From assembly GCA_002716125.1 (NCBI GenBank), contig PAZH01000022.1, positions 95,301-159,300 of the forward strand: a stretch of 64,000 nucleotides of DNA. The letters run 5' to 3'. The notes under the pieces are model-generated. The model was given only the letters and a program-made list of their open reading frames with translations. It ran no database searches and was not told where the DNA came from. The position numbers and the translations under genes are program-made. Below are positions 55,017 to 64,000 of the stretch, piece by piece (the stretch's first letter is position 1; each line of letters opens with the position of its first letter). The stretch comes from Rhodospirillaceae bacterium (lineage in GTDB: Bacteria; Pseudomonadota; Alphaproteobacteria; UBA8366).

Positions 55017-56162
55017 TTAGTTCAGACCGTAGAATTCGACCGCATTGTCGCAGGTGATCTTCTTGATCTGCGCATCGGTCAATCCGGCGAATTGCTCCGC
55101 GATATATTTGGTCGATTCAGGCCAAATACCGTCGGTGTGCGGATAATCCGATCCCCACATCAACGTGTCTTCGGTGAGCAGATTGTTGGTGTTGACCAGC
55201 ATCGGGCCGATAACGTCGTACTGGAAGGTCGCTTTACAATGGGCCTGCCAGTACTCGGACGGCTTGTTCTTCATGAGGTCGCGGAAGCGGTCCTCGAATT
55301 CGAAGTCCATCCGGTCGAGGGCGTAGGGCAGCCAGCCGACCCCGCTTTCGCCGAGCGACACTTTGATCTTCGGATAGCGGTCGAAGACGCCGGCACCGAT
55401 CATGGCGGCGATGATGTGGATCAGCCCCATTTGGAACGCGGCGACACCGGTGAAAAGCGCGGCACGGCGAACCTGGCCCGAAGCCTGTTCACGGGCTTTC
55501 GGATCGGTTGTCGGGAAAGTGTGGAAATGAAGCGGCAACTCAACCTCGTTGACCGCTTCCCAGAGCGGATCCCAGCATGGATGCCACATCGGCTCCATAT
55601 CCCACGAGCAGGACAGTTCCAGCCCGCGTAAGCCCATTTTGGCGCAGCGGTGGATTTCGTCGACCGCCGCGGGAATATCGCCATACGGCAAGCAGGCGAG
55701 GCCGATGTGCTGGCCTGGATAGTGGCTGCAGAAGTCGACCAGCCAATCATTATAAATTCGGAACATATGGATGGCGGCTTCCGGGTCCTGCATCTTCGAG
55801 GCAGAGCCGAGGATGCCGAAAATAACTTCGGCATCGACGCCGTCGCGTTCCATTTCCTTACGTCGCATGTGCGGATCGGAGACGCGTTGGATTCCGTTTT
55901 TGCCGTCTTCGAACATGCCGGTCTCGGCCATGATGTCGACGCGCTTATTTTGGCCCGGTACAAGCTTTTGTCCGCCGGGTCCGACGCCGTTCAAGAGGCC
56001 GAAGTTAGCCCCTTTTTTTGTCACCCATTGCGGGCCGTCGGGGCCGTCCTCGACATAGGGCATGCGGTCCTTCATATCAGCGGACGCTTCGGAGACGAAC
56101 AGCTCCGGCGGCATCCATGGCATATCCAAGTGGCAGTCGGCAGAAACGCGATTGTATTGCAT
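55017..56162 (-). CDS. Amidohydrolase family 2 protein (ACMSD-like)
   Basis: A 381-residue metal-dependent hydrolase/decarboxylase. It starts MQYNRVSADCHLDMPWMPP, where ADCH matches the DxH start of this branch. HFHTFPTTDPK carries a further metal His, IKVSLGESGVGWLPYALDRMD is the common middle motif, and LMWGSDYPHTDGIWPES provides the active-site Asp. The family includes aminocarboxymuconate-semialdehyde decarboxylase and related enzymes of aromatic catabolism, which fits the VOC and LLM neighbours. The exact reaction is unknown. Confidence 0.82.
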   Translation of the reverse strand: MQYNRVSADCHLDMPWMPPELFVSEASADMKDRMPYVEDGPDGPQWVTKKGANFGLLNGVGPGGQKLVPGQNKRVDIMAETGMFEDGKNGIQRVSDPHMRRKEMERDGVDAEVIFGILGSASKMQDPEAAIHMFRIYNDWLVDFCSHYPGQHIGLACLPYGDIPAAVDEIHRCAKMGLRGLELSCSWDMEPMWHPCWDPLWEAVNEVELPLHFHTFPTTDPKAREQASGQVRRAALFTGVAAFQMGLIHIIAAMIGAGVFDRYPKIKVSLGESGVGWLPYALDRMDFEFEDRFRDLMKNKPSEYWQAHCKATFQYDVIGPMLVNTNNLLTEDTLMWGSDYPHTDGIWPESTKYIAEQFAGLTDAQIKKITCDNAVEFYGLN

Positions 56163-56280
56163 GGCGATACACAGCTCCCTTCGGGCGAAACCGTTACACG
56201 ATGAACGAACTTAGAAAGTAATGTACCGCAGGACGGCACCTCGGCAACGGGTGCTGCCGTGTCCCAATAGTGCGAAGGGC

Positions 56281-57475
<1,195 letters not shown>

Positions 57476-58090
57476 TTACTCACTAGATGTTGTGAGCAGT
57501 TTCCGAATGGGGGCAAAGCTTTGCCGGTGCGCTGATGTGACACCGAGCTGCAAAAGTGCATTTTGATGCTCTTTTGTGCCGTATCCGGCGTTCCGCTCCC
57601 AGCCGTACCCGGGATGTTTTGCCGAAAGGTCGGTCATGATGTTGTCCCGCGTCACTTTTGCGACGATGGACGCGGCGGCGATCGACATCGACCGGCTGTC
57701 GCCCTTCACGATGGTCCTCACCTCGCAGGCTAGGTCTGGCGGACGATTTCCGTCGACCAAGGCGGTGGCCGGTGCACTGCTCAAGCCTTCCACGGCACGC
57801 CGCATCGCGAGCATTGTCGCTTGTAGGATGTTGAGCGTGTCGATTTCAGCCGCTGTCGCAATACCGACGCCAATATCCGCGACGGCCGCCAGGTCGGCGT
57901 AAAGCGCTTCACGGAGCGACTTTTTTAACTTCTTTGAGTCGTCGAGCTGGGTGACGAGGGACGTCGGCAGCGCGTCGCGCGGCAGGATCACGGCACCAGC
58001 GACAACGGGTCCGGCCCAGGGTCCTCGACCCGCTTCGTCAACTCCTGCCACCGGGGCGGCGCATTCGTCTTCTAATGCAAAATCAGGCAT
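57476..58090 (-). CDS. rnhB: Ribonuclease HII
   Basis: A 204-residue RNase HII that removes ribonucleotides embedded in DNA. The start region has VAGVDEAGRGPWAGPVVAGA, with the DEAGRG catalytic motif near residue 17. ALVDGNRPPDL and SMSIAAASIVAKVTRDNIM supply the other conserved acid and the substrate loop. YGWERNAGYGTKEHQNAL follows. The ATG at 58090 overlaps the end of the antiporter gene by eight bases. The longer frame to 58186 is not used. Confidence 0.94.
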   Translation of the reverse strand: MPDFALEDECAAPVAGVDEAGRGPWAGPVVAGAVILPRDALPTSLVTQLDDSKKLKKSLREALYADLAAVADIGVGIATAAEIDTLNILQATMLAMRRAVEGLSSAPATALVDGNRPPDLACEVRTIVKGDSRSMSIAAASIVAKVTRDNIMTDLSAKHPGYGWERNAGYGTKEHQNALLQLGVTSAHRQSFAPIRKLLTTSSE

Positions 58091-59468
58091 CGTCGGCGTC
58101 TCGCGTCTCCTGGCTCGCAAGCGACTTTGTTTCGCGTGCCCGCCGCCGCTGTTGTTCTTCGCGGAAACGCCGCCGTACTCTTTCAAGCGGAATTTCGATG
58201 CGGGTCATGACCCAATAGAGGGCGTCATAGATATTTCGGCTGTATCGGCGTGTATACCGCCATTCGCGGAAGTAGATCAGGCGGAGCAGGCCGCCAATGG
58301 TATTCATGCGCCGTGCGGCGCGATGTTGGACACGGCGTGCGCTGTTCGTCCAAACCGGGCTCGTTATCAGCGAGAGTACCGTCACCGCGACGACCAGGCG
58401 ATAGAGATCGGAATCGATGATCGAGCTATCGATTGCGACGCCGCCGAGGATAAATCCGAACTCGCCGATCTGCGCGAGAAAGAGGCTCGAAAGAAATGCG
58501 TGCTGCCAACTTTCCCCCATTGCGCGAAAGATCACTGTATTCAAAGCGGTCTTGAAGATGGTGACGAACGCCCAAAGCAAGAGAACAAGGCCGATATTGT
58601 CCCAAAGAAAACGAAGGTCGACGAGCAGCCCGATCGAGAGAAAGAAAGTCATCAACAAGATACTCTCGATCGGCTTGGCCGCTTCGAATATCTCGTGGCG
58701 CTGATAGCTACTGCCGACGACAAGGCCGGCGAGGAACGCACCGAAGACGGCGGAAATACCGACCAGGCCGGCGACGGCCGCCGCGGCAAAGCACCAGGCG
58801 AGCGCGGCGACCGGCCGGAGGTCGACCCGGCCCAAGACCAGTTTGGCGAATGGCAAGTTGAGCTTCCGGTCGCGCGCCAAGTAACGAATGAGGAGGACGA
58901 GGAGGCCGACCGTCAGGAGCAGCTCCAAAATGACGAGGAAATCGAACCCTTCGCCTGTCATGCCGCCGAGAACAATCAGCATTGGCGCCACAGCGAGGTC
59001 CTGGGCGATGAGAACGCCGACGCCGATACGTCCGACACGTTGGCGGAGGGCACCCACGTCTTCCATCATCTTAACGCTCACAGCGGTACTCGAGAGCGCG
59101 AGGACAAAGGCAAAGAAGATGGCGTGGGTGATTTCCCAATTCAGGAAATGGCCGAGGATAAGCATCGCCACGAGGCTGACCGTAATTTGTAGCCCGGTGC
59201 TAAAAACCGCGATGCGCCACATCCGCCGAAAGCTTCGGACAGAGAGTTCCATTCCGATGATGTAAAGCAGCATAAGGACGCCAAGCTCGGCGAGCGCTTC
59301 GATCTGTCCTCGGTCGCCGACAAGGCCGAGGCCCGACGGCCCGAGCAGGACGCCGGCCAGGATATATCCGACGATGGCCGGCTGATTGAGGCGCGCCATC
59401 GCCATGCCGCAAAGTGTGGCCGCGGCAGCGACGACAGCCAGTCCTGTGAGTTCGATTCCATGCTCCAT
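58083..59468 (-). CDS. CPA2-family cation:proton antiporter (KefB/YbaL-like membrane domain only)
   Basis: A 461-residue membrane protein with about 12-13 helices. Landmarks are LNQPAIVGYILAGVLLGPSGLGL near residue 30, ALSSTAVSVKMMEDVGALRQRVG, GVLIAQDLAVAPMLIVLGG (the Asp pair region), and FFLSIGLLVDL. The C-terminal about 75 residues are short and very basic (RRRFREEQQRRRARET). There is no TrkA-N/RCK nucleotide-binding domain, so gating differs from full KefB/KefC. The exchanged ion (K or Na) is not deducible. Confidence 0.88.
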   Translation of the reverse strand: MEHGIELTGLAVVAAAATLCGMAMARLNQPAIVGYILAGVLLGPSGLGLVGDRGQIEALAELGVLMLLYIIGMELSVRSFRRMWRIAVFSTGLQITVSLVAMLILGHFLNWEITHAIFFAFVLALSSTAVSVKMMEDVGALRQRVGRIGVGVLIAQDLAVAPMLIVLGGMTGEGFDFLVILELLLTVGLLVLLIRYLARDRKLNLPFAKLVLGRVDLRPVAALAWCFAAAAVAGLVGISAVFGAFLAGLVVGSSYQRHEIFEAAKPIESILLMTFFLSIGLLVDLRFLWDNIGLVLLLWAFVTIFKTALNTVIFRAMGESWQHAFLSSLFLAQIGEFGFILGGVAIDSSIIDSDLYRLVVAVTVLSLITSPVWTNSARRVQHRAARRMNTIGGLLRLIYFREWRYTRRYSRNIYDALYWVMTRIEIPLERVRRRFREEQQRRRARETKSLASQETRDADDA

Positions 59469-59630
59469 ACTACGGTCAGCCTATCACACTGCGTTTTAGC
59501 GGCGGAGGGGAAAGCGGAACGCAAATTTCGCGATTCGACGTTTTTCGGTTAGACTGATCCCGCACATGATGAGGGAACGACTGAAAAGGTCTGGAGACGA
59601 GAAGAAGACAAAAACAAAATCGAGGTAGAA

Positions 59631-59822
59631 ATGTCACAGGTGTTCATGGACTGCCCGACGACATGGAAACCCGTGTATGTTGGGCTCAATATGGAATGGA
59701 ACCAACTGGAGGCGCTCGAGCCGGTCGCGACGGACCCGAATATTTCGAACTGTCCGCATTGCGGTAAATCGCATCGCTTCGAGAAGCGAGACCTCTACCT
59801 TCGCGCCGACGGTGGCGGCTAG
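59631..59822 (+). CDS. Small zinc-ribbon-like protein
   Basis: A 63-residue protein. An early Cys (FMDCPTTWKPVYVGLNMEW) and a pair NCPHCGKSHRFEKRD suggest a zinc ribbon or rubredoxin-like knuckle with a short hydrophobic core. Similar small proteins with a CPxTxxxVxxGxxM start are scattered among proteobacteria, but I know no function. GAGGTAGAA precedes the ATG. It is convergent with the phoH-like gene. Confidence 0.7.
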   Translation: MSQVFMDCPTTWKPVYVGLNMEWNQLEALEPVATDPNISNCPHCGKSHRFEKRDLYLRADGGG

Positions 59823-59845
59823 CGTCAGCGTCTCAATCGGAAATC

Positions 59846-60589
59846 TTAAACAACTTCTAGAATGCTCGATACCAAAGGGTGGCGGACGACATCCTGCTTC
59901 GAGAACCGCAAGACTTTGACGTCTTCCAAGGCCTCGAGCCTCTCGCCGATCGCTTCGAGACCGCTGATTCCGGGCAATAGATCAGATTGATCGGGATCGC
60001 CTGTTACGACCATTGTCGAATTCCATCCGAGCCGGGTCAGCAACATCTTTATTTGACCGTAGGTGCAGTTTTGCGCTTCGTCGATGACCACGTAAGACCG
60101 GTTGAGAGTACGCCCCCGCATATAACCGACAGGTGCGATTTCGATCGTTCCTTCGGCCAATAATTTTCCAAGTTGTTTGCTGCCAAGCCGATCTGAAAGC
60201 GCGTCGAACAAGGGACGCAGGTAAGGCGCCATTTTCTCATGCAAGCTGCCGGGCAAGTAGCCGATGGATTCGCCGGCTTCCATCGCCGGCCGAGTCAGAA
60301 CGATCCGCTGGACGTCGCCGGCCTCGAGAGCTTCGACGGCTTTGGCTATCGAAAGATATGTCTTCCCCGTGCCGGCCGGCCCTAGTGCCAACACCATGTG
60401 ATAGCTGTCGAGGGCTTCGATGAAAGCGCGCTGTGTATCAGTCTTAGGGCGGACGTTCCGGACGTATCGCTGGTCCCGATGTTCGCGGGGCTCGCTGCCC
60501 GGGCCCATTTCCCAGGGTCTGACATCCGCGTGCAGTGCACGGACATTGCTTTGTTTCGCGACGGAACGGCGGGCCGACTTCTTGGGCAT
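59846..60589 (-). CDS. phoH: PhoH-like ATPase
   Basis: The ATPase core is clear: VLALGPAGTGKTYLSIAKAV is the Walker A near residue 60, IVLTRPAMEAGESIGYLPGSLHEKM follows, and SYVVIDEAQNCTYGQIKMLLTRLG is the Walker B with a long helix, then VVTGDPDQSDL (sensor). About 247 residues, the size of the short E. coli PhoH. The family is linked to phosphate starvation and RNA handling in some species. The ATG at 60589 follows GAGG; the frame continues upstream to 60826 through leader RNA, which is not part of the protein. Confidence 0.88.
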   Translation of the reverse strand: MPKKSARRSVAKQSNVRALHADVRPWEMGPGSEPREHRDQRYVRNVRPKTDTQRAFIEALDSYHMVLALGPAGTGKTYLSIAKAVEALEAGDVQRIVLTRPAMEAGESIGYLPGSLHEKMAPYLRPLFDALSDRLGSKQLGKLLAEGTIEIAPVGYMRGRTLNRSYVVIDEAQNCTYGQIKMLLTRLGWNSTMVVTGDPDQSDLLPGISGLEAIGERLEALEDVKVLRFSKQDVVRHPLVSSILEVV

Positions 60590-60627
60590 CTGGACCTCAT
60601 GTTTGTTTTGGGAATTGCCAGGAACGA

Positions 60628-60792
60628 AAAATGCAGCCGCGAGGGCTGCATCAATGAACTTCGGGTGTGGGCGATTGGGCGCACGGTTCGGTGCGCGGGA
60701 CCACTTACAAAGGGTCTGACAACAGGCGTCATATTTACCTTTCGTCAGGATACGATAACGAGATGCTACCACATCTTGCGGTCGGGTGTCAG
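60628..60792 (-). promoter_or_regulatory. phoH leader: promoter, short ORF and internal terminator hairpin
   Basis: On the minus strand, CTGACA (60792-60787), an 18-base spacer and TAGCAT (60768-60763) make a good promoter with start near 60756. The transcript has GAAAGG before an ATG at 60732, opening an Arg/Pro-containing frame (MTPVVRPFVSGPAHRTVRPI). About 27 codons in, ATGCAGCC and GGCTGCAT form an eight-pair stem (60652-60632) followed by TTTT, an intrinsic terminator 39 bases before the phoH ATG. A GCGCAC/GTGCGC hairpin precedes it. Either an attenuator or a small RNA of about 130 bases is possible. Confidence 0.55.
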
Positions 60793-60844
60793 AGATTACG
60801 CATGATCTAGCAATAAAAAGCGACAAATTGATGACGGAGACGCT

Positions 60845-61207
60845 TCAGTCCTGATTCAGCCCGAGCTCACTTTGTTTCTTCTTGGTCAGACCCAGCGAAA
60901 CAATGCGATAGGATTCCTTCAGGTATAGCTTGAGGTCGGCGTCCGAGAGGCCTGGTTTCGCATAGTGCTGGATCCATTTCATGCCCCGCGACGCCAGGTA
61001 GGGTGCGGGTCGCAAGCCGAGTTCTTCTTGCAGCATTTCGTGCGCGATGTCGGATGTTTTAAAGGTGAAAGCCGGTTCCTCCTCCGCCCATCCGCTGATG
61101 GCGAAGACCTTACCGCCGATCTTCCAAACGTCGGCACCACCCCATTGCACGACGTGTGTCGTATGCGGGAGTGACTGACAGAACACGTTGAATTCTTCTT
61201 TGGTCAC
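60845..61207 (-). CDS. MmcQ/YjbR family protein
   Basis: A 120-residue single-domain protein of the MmcQ/YjbR (CyaY-like fold) family. VVQWGGADVWKIGGKVFAI near residue 20 and RPAPYLASRGMKWIQHY in the middle are characteristic. The end is LKESYRIVSLGLTKKKQ. Relatives are proposed DNA-binding proteins, but the role is untested. The start is GTG at 61207, 12 bases after clpS, so it probably shares the clpS transcript. Confidence 0.85.
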   Translation of the reverse strand: MTKEEFNVFCQSLPHTTHVVQWGGADVWKIGGKVFAISGWAEEEPAFTFKTSDIAHEMLQEELGLRPAPYLASRGMKWIQHYAKPGLSDADLKLYLKESYRIVSLGLTKKKQSELGLNQD

Positions 61208-61219
61208 CGGATCCGGACC

Positions 61220-61525
61220 TTATTCCTCGGGCTCCGTCGTGAACATCAACGGATGACCGGCGCGCTTACCTAAGTCGGTCGCTTCCGTCGCTTTACTCTC
61301 TGCGACGTCCTTCGTGTAGACCGCGACCACGCCGGCACCCCTCGTGTGCGCCGTAATCATCACGCGATACGCTTGTTCTTCACTCATCTTGAACACCGCT
61401 TTCAAGACCATGACGACGAACTCTCGCGGTGTGAAGTCATCGTTTATCAGGATGACCTTGTGCATTTTTGGGCGTTGCGTCTTCGGCTTCGCCTTGGTGC
61501 GGGGTTTGGTGTCGAGATCGCTCAT
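61220..61525 (-). CDS. clpS: ATP-dependent Clp protease adaptor ClpS
   Basis: A 101-residue adaptor that hands N-degron substrates to ClpAP. The conserved core is KVILINDDFTPREFVVMVLKAVF near residue 22, with EEQAYRVMITAHTRGAGVVAVYT after it, as in all ClpS proteins. The lysine-rich N-terminal tail of about 20 residues is long. The ATG at 61525 is chosen over 61585. clpA, often adjacent to clpS, is not present; an MmcQ-like gene takes its place. Confidence 0.93.
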   Translation of the reverse strand: MSDLDTKPRTKAKPKTQRPKMHKVILINDDFTPREFVVMVLKAVFKMSEEQAYRVMITAHTRGAGVVAVYTKDVAESKATEATDLGKRAGHPLMFTTEPEE

Positions 61526-61549
61526 GTCTGTCCGAATCTTTATCCGATC

Positions 61550-61558
61550 ATTATAGCA
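61550..61558 (-). promoter_or_regulatory. Extended -10 promoter of clpS
   Basis: On the minus strand TGCTATAAT (61558-61550) gives a perfect -10 hexamer with an upstream TG, an extended -10 element. No good -35 is found at 16-18 bases. Transcription would begin about 20 bases before the clpS ATG. The same gap must also hold the plus-strand promoter for ppk2, which I could not place. Confidence 0.55.
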
Positions 61559-61641
61559 CGAATGACGTCGGATGATCTGAATCAATGCATGGCATCATTG
61601 ATCGAATAGACACTCAGCATTCTTTTGGGACGGAGGGTCTT

Positions 61642-62619
61642 ATGACATCGGAAGAATCTTTGGAAATCGAAACCGTGGCCTCGGTGGCTGCGACCACCGA
61701 CTCAAAGCCTGGCGAAGAATCGATGGCTGACAATGTGTCTCCTTTGCATCATCTCGCCGAGTTACGTCACGATCCGGATGCGATCCGTCATCTTTTTGAG
61801 TCCGGGGAATACTCCTACAAACGAAAGATCAGCCGACGCGACTACGAAAAGCACAAAGTCGAATTACAGATCGAGTTGCTGAAGGTTCAAGATTGGGTCA
61901 AGGCGACTGGGCAGAAAGTCGTTATTCTGTTCGAGGGGCGTGATGCAGCCGGCAAGGGCGGCACAATTAAACGCTTTACCGAACACCTAAATCCAAGAAG
62001 CGCGCGTGTCGTCGCGTTGGAAAAGCCGACGGAAAAAGAACGCACACAATGGTTTTTTCAGCGTTATATCGCGGAACTGCCCGCTGCCGGCGAAATGGTT
62101 CTGTTTGATCGTTCCTGGTACAACCGTGCAGGCGTCGAACGCGTGATGGGATTTTGCAGCCCCAATGAATATCTTGAGTTCATGCGTCAGACGCCGGAAA
62201 TCGAGCGAATGTTGACGCGAAGCGGCATTCTCTTGTTCAAATACTGGTTCTCGGTGACACAGGACGAACAGTTGCGCCGCTTCAAATCGCGCGAAAAAGA
62301 ACCTCTGAAAAAATGGAAACTCTCGCCAATCGATCGCAAGTCGCTGAATAAGTGGGAGGATTATACGGAGGCGAAGGAAGCGATGTTCTTCTATACCGAC
62401 ACCGCCGACGCGCCATGGACCATCATCAAGTCGAACGACAAGAAACGTGCGCGTCTCAACTGCATGAAACATTTCCTGTACTCGCTGCCCTATGCGAAGA
62501 AAAACCGCCGCATGATCGGAAAGCCAGACCCACTGATTGTTGGTTCAACTAATCATGTCGTCGAACGCAGTGAACATATCTTAGGTAAAAGCCTGCATCC
62601 TGAATTGCGCCGATCTTGA
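61642..62619 (+). CDS. ppk2: Polyphosphate kinase 2
   Basis: A 325-residue PPK2-family kinase that interconverts polyphosphate and nucleotides, generally favouring NTP synthesis. The Walker A-like VVILFEGRDAAGKGGTIKRF is near residue 95, followed by QWFFQRYIAELPAAGEMVLFDRSWYNRAGVERVMGFC, the PPK2 signature with the Walker B Asp. LIKSNDKKRARLN-type basic residues bind polyphosphate. The first about 45 residues are a variable tail. The ATG at 61642 is preceded by GGAGGG. A single PPK2 domain, class I-like by size. Confidence 0.93.
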   Translation: MTSEESLEIETVASVAATTDSKPGEESMADNVSPLHHLAELRHDPDAIRHLFESGEYSYKRKISRRDYEKHKVELQIELLKVQDWVKATGQKVVILFEGRDAAGKGGTIKRFTEHLNPRSARVVALEKPTEKERTQWFFQRYIAELPAAGEMVLFDRSWYNRAGVERVMGFCSPNEYLEFMRQTPEIERMLTRSGILLFKYWFSVTQDEQLRRFKSREKEPLKKWKLSPIDRKSLNKWEDYTEAKEAMFFYTDTADAPWTIIKSNDKKRARLNCMKHFLYSLPYAKKNRRMIGKPDPLIVGSTNHVVERSEHILGKSLHPELRRS

Positions 62620-62640
62620 GACGGCCAAACGACAAGCGCT

Positions 62641-63210
62641 TTATTGAGCCCGCGCAATCGCCTTTGCGTTCGCGGCGCCGGCTTCCTTGGCAACTTCCTT
62701 CACGGCATCGGTGGCGATTTTAACGATACACTTACGGTCGCAATCGTTCGGAATCACGTAACGGCGCGGCTTGTCCGTCTCGAAAGTATTCAGTTCTTCC
62801 TTGTCCGGAACGGTGTAGGCGCTCGATTTGAGTTTTACTTCGACAAGCTGCGATTGCGAGCGTTCGATGACGGCGACGAACAACTGCAGCGTGACCATGA
62901 ACTGAACGGGCGGGGCAGCGCGCTCCGAAGCATTCTGCCAGATTTTGAGGTTGTTTCCGCCTTTGGGTTTGAAGCTGCCTTTCGGCAGCACTTCTTCGGC
63001 GCCCTTCGGGGTGACTTTGCGTTTTAAGAGCTCCTGAGCGACCGCGACCAAAGCTTTCCGGAATACGGGGCTTCGTCGCGATTCCGCGCCCCGGGCGGAT
63101 TCGTCCGAGACGACGAGCGCCGAAACCTCTTCGGCAAAGCCGGGGCGGATTCCCGCGACGAGAAGTAAGCAAACAATTAGAGCCGCCGGCCGCACCGATA
63201 AAGTCATCAT
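62641..63210 (-). CDS. Putative secreted protein of unknown function
   Basis: A 189-residue protein with a clear signal peptide: MMTLSVRPAALIVCLLLVAG, likely cut near GFAEE. The mature part is basic and mixed in structure, with one CDRKC that could form a disulfide, and an Ala/Lys-rich C-terminal helix (KEVAKEAGAANAKAIARA). I recognise no family. The open frame continues upstream to 63378, but the ATG pair at 63210/63207 fits the signal peptide. It follows the radical SAM gene on the same strand by 82 bases. Confidence 0.65.
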   Translation of the reverse strand: MMTLSVRPAALIVCLLLVAGIRPGFAEEVSALVVSDESARGAESRRSPVFRKALVAVAQELLKRKVTPKGAEEVLPKGSFKPKGGNNLKIWQNASERAAPPVQFMVTLQLFVAVIERSQSQLVEVKLKSSAYTVPDKEELNTFETDKPRRYVIPNDCDRKCIVKIATDAVKEVAKEAGAANAKAIARAQ

Positions 63211-63292
63211 TCGTCTCCGATTTCCGCGCCCGCACAGGGTATCGCGTGTCACGGCCCGGCGTAAAGGCGATCGCAAGAGGCCGCTGCCTGAA

Positions 63293-64000
63293 CTAGAACA
63301 AGGCCAACTGGTCGCCCTTTTGGGGCGGTCGCTCGAACTGTTCGAGGTCCAGGTCGAGCGATCGTCTGTCCAATCCATATTTTCGTAAGGCGAGTTTGAA
63401 TCTTTGGTTCAGTAGGTCGGCGTAGGGACCGGAGCCGACAGCTCGCTGACCCCAGCGCGAATCGTACATCGCGCCGTCGCGGGTTTGCCTGACAAGACTG
63501 AGAACGTGATCCGCTTTGTCCGGGTAGTGCGTTTCGAGCCACTCCTTAAACAGGTCGGCGATCTCAAGCGGCAGGCGAAGCAGAACGTAACCCGCACCGC
63601 TAGCGCCTGCCTTTGCGGCGGCTTCAAGGATACGTTCCAACTCCATGTCGTTCAGCGCCGGGATCATCGGGGCGGCAAGAACACCTGTTGGAATACCAAG
63701 CGCCGCGAGAGTGCCGATGGCGGCGAGACGCTTCGGCGGCGTCGGGGCCCTCGGCTCGAGTTTTCGCGCTAAATCGCGATCCAGCGTCGTAACCGACAGT
63801 GTCACGACGGCCATACCCTTCTCGGCCATTGGTGCGATGATATCCGCATCTCGTAAGACCAAATCGGATTTGGTCACAATTCCGAACGGATGATTGTACT
63901 CCGCCAATACTTCGAGGATGCGGCGGGTTAGTTTTTGCTCGCGCTCAATGGGTTGATAAGGGTCCGTGTTCGTGCCGTGTGCCATGACGTCGACCTGATA
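63293..64000 (-). CDS. PA0069-family radical SAM protein (C-terminal part; N-terminus outside window)
   Basis: The frame is open through the right edge, so the gene is incomplete; the ATG at 63985 is internal. The visible about 235 residues match the C-terminal part of the PA0069/SplB-like radical SAM family. Features are TNTDPYQPIEREQKLTRRILEVL, TKSDLVLRDADIIAPMA, VTLSVTTLDRDLARKLEPRAPTP, and the terminal RFKLALRKYGLD. The CxxxCxxC cluster that binds [4Fe-4S] would be in the missing N-terminal portion. The reaction is unknown. Confidence 0.85.
   Translation of the reverse strand, partial: YQVDVMAHGTNTDPYQPIEREQKLTRRILEVLAEYNHPFGIVTKSDLVLRDADIIAPMAEKGMAVVTLSVTTLDRDLARKLEPRAPTPPKRLAAIGTLAALGIPTGVLAAPMIPALNDMELERILEAAAKAGASGAGYVLLRLPLEIADLFKEWLETHYPDKADHVLSLVRQTRDGAMYDSRWGQRAVGSGPYADLLNQRFKLALRKYGLDRRSLDLDLEQFERPPQKGDQLALF

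Noticed and set aside
57951..59192. A 413-codon plus-strand frame opposite rnhB and the antiporter
   Set aside because: Very polar mirror of membrane-helix codons and spans two real genes.
60590..60826. Extended N-terminus of the PhoH-like protein
   Set aside because: It runs through the promoter, terminator hairpin and leader; a ribosome site precedes the ATG at 60589.

Overview
The window is a chromosomal segment of an alphaproteobacterium, most likely of Rhodospirillales-like affinity (the order is inference). It carries a CcrM-type GANTC methyltransferase next to rnhB, an F0 ATP synthase operon with separate b and b' subunits and no F1 genes, a plant/alphaproteobacterial type glutamate-cysteine ligase, an aa3 cytochrome oxidase operon (coxB-coxA-ctaB-small ORF-ctaG-coxC-DUF983-surf1), and the gene set mutY / dciA / dsbA-like / smc. 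No rRNA or tRNA gene, insertion sequence, prophage or CRISPR array was seen.

Layout: (1) 1-10.9 kb is an accessory catabolic region. It holds the 3' end of an epoxide hydrolase gene, an Asp/Glu-racemase-like enzyme, two paralogous AidB/ACAD11-like acyl-CoA dehydrogenases flanking a LysR regulator, an amidohydrolase, an unrecognised protein, and a tandem-domain CaiB/BaiF CoA-transferase. Two dispersed inverted-repeat elements lie here. (2) 10.9-18.7 kb holds a DUF2062 membrane protein, a membrane/[2Fe-2S]/class III cyclase fusion, ubiA, rsmE, gshA, a GNAT enzyme, a lipoprotein and tldD. (3) 19.2-26.9 kb is the oxidase operon, followed by an M32 carboxypeptidase. (4) 26.9-28.2 kb contains two adjacent damaged genes, an MscS channel (stop plus frameshift) and a GNAT acetyltransferase (frameshift). 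(5) 28.3-37.6 kb holds thrC, an M16 peptidase, a RimJ-like enzyme, yqgE, a DsbD-like protein, a peroxiredoxin, rnhA-thrB, a CDGSH protein and a lipoprotein. (6) 37.57-42.3 kb is the glycine cleavage operon gcvT-gcvH-gcvP behind a tandem glycine riboswitch. (7) 43.3-45.8 kb is the F0 operon, with a visible promoter and terminator. (8) 45.9-51.7 kb is smc, dsbA-like, dciA-like and mutY. (9) 51.8-56.2 kb is a second catabolic block: an extradiol/VOC-like protein, two flavin-dependent luciferase-like oxidoreductases and an amidohydrolase. (10) 56.3-64 kb holds ccrM, rnhB, a CPA2 antiporter, a zinc-ribbon protein, a PhoH-like ATPase with an unusual leader, clpS, ppk2, a secreted protein and the C-terminal part of a radical SAM protein.

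The most notable points are the phoH leader (promoter, Shine-Dalgarno, short ORF and an intrinsic-terminator hairpin inside that ORF), the AT-rich bulged palindrome carrying a GANTC site upstream of ccrM, a near-consensus RegA/RegR box upstream of the cox operon, the redox-type cyclase fusion, and the two adjacent broken genes. All functional calls come from reading the sequence and recalled family knowledge; no search was run.
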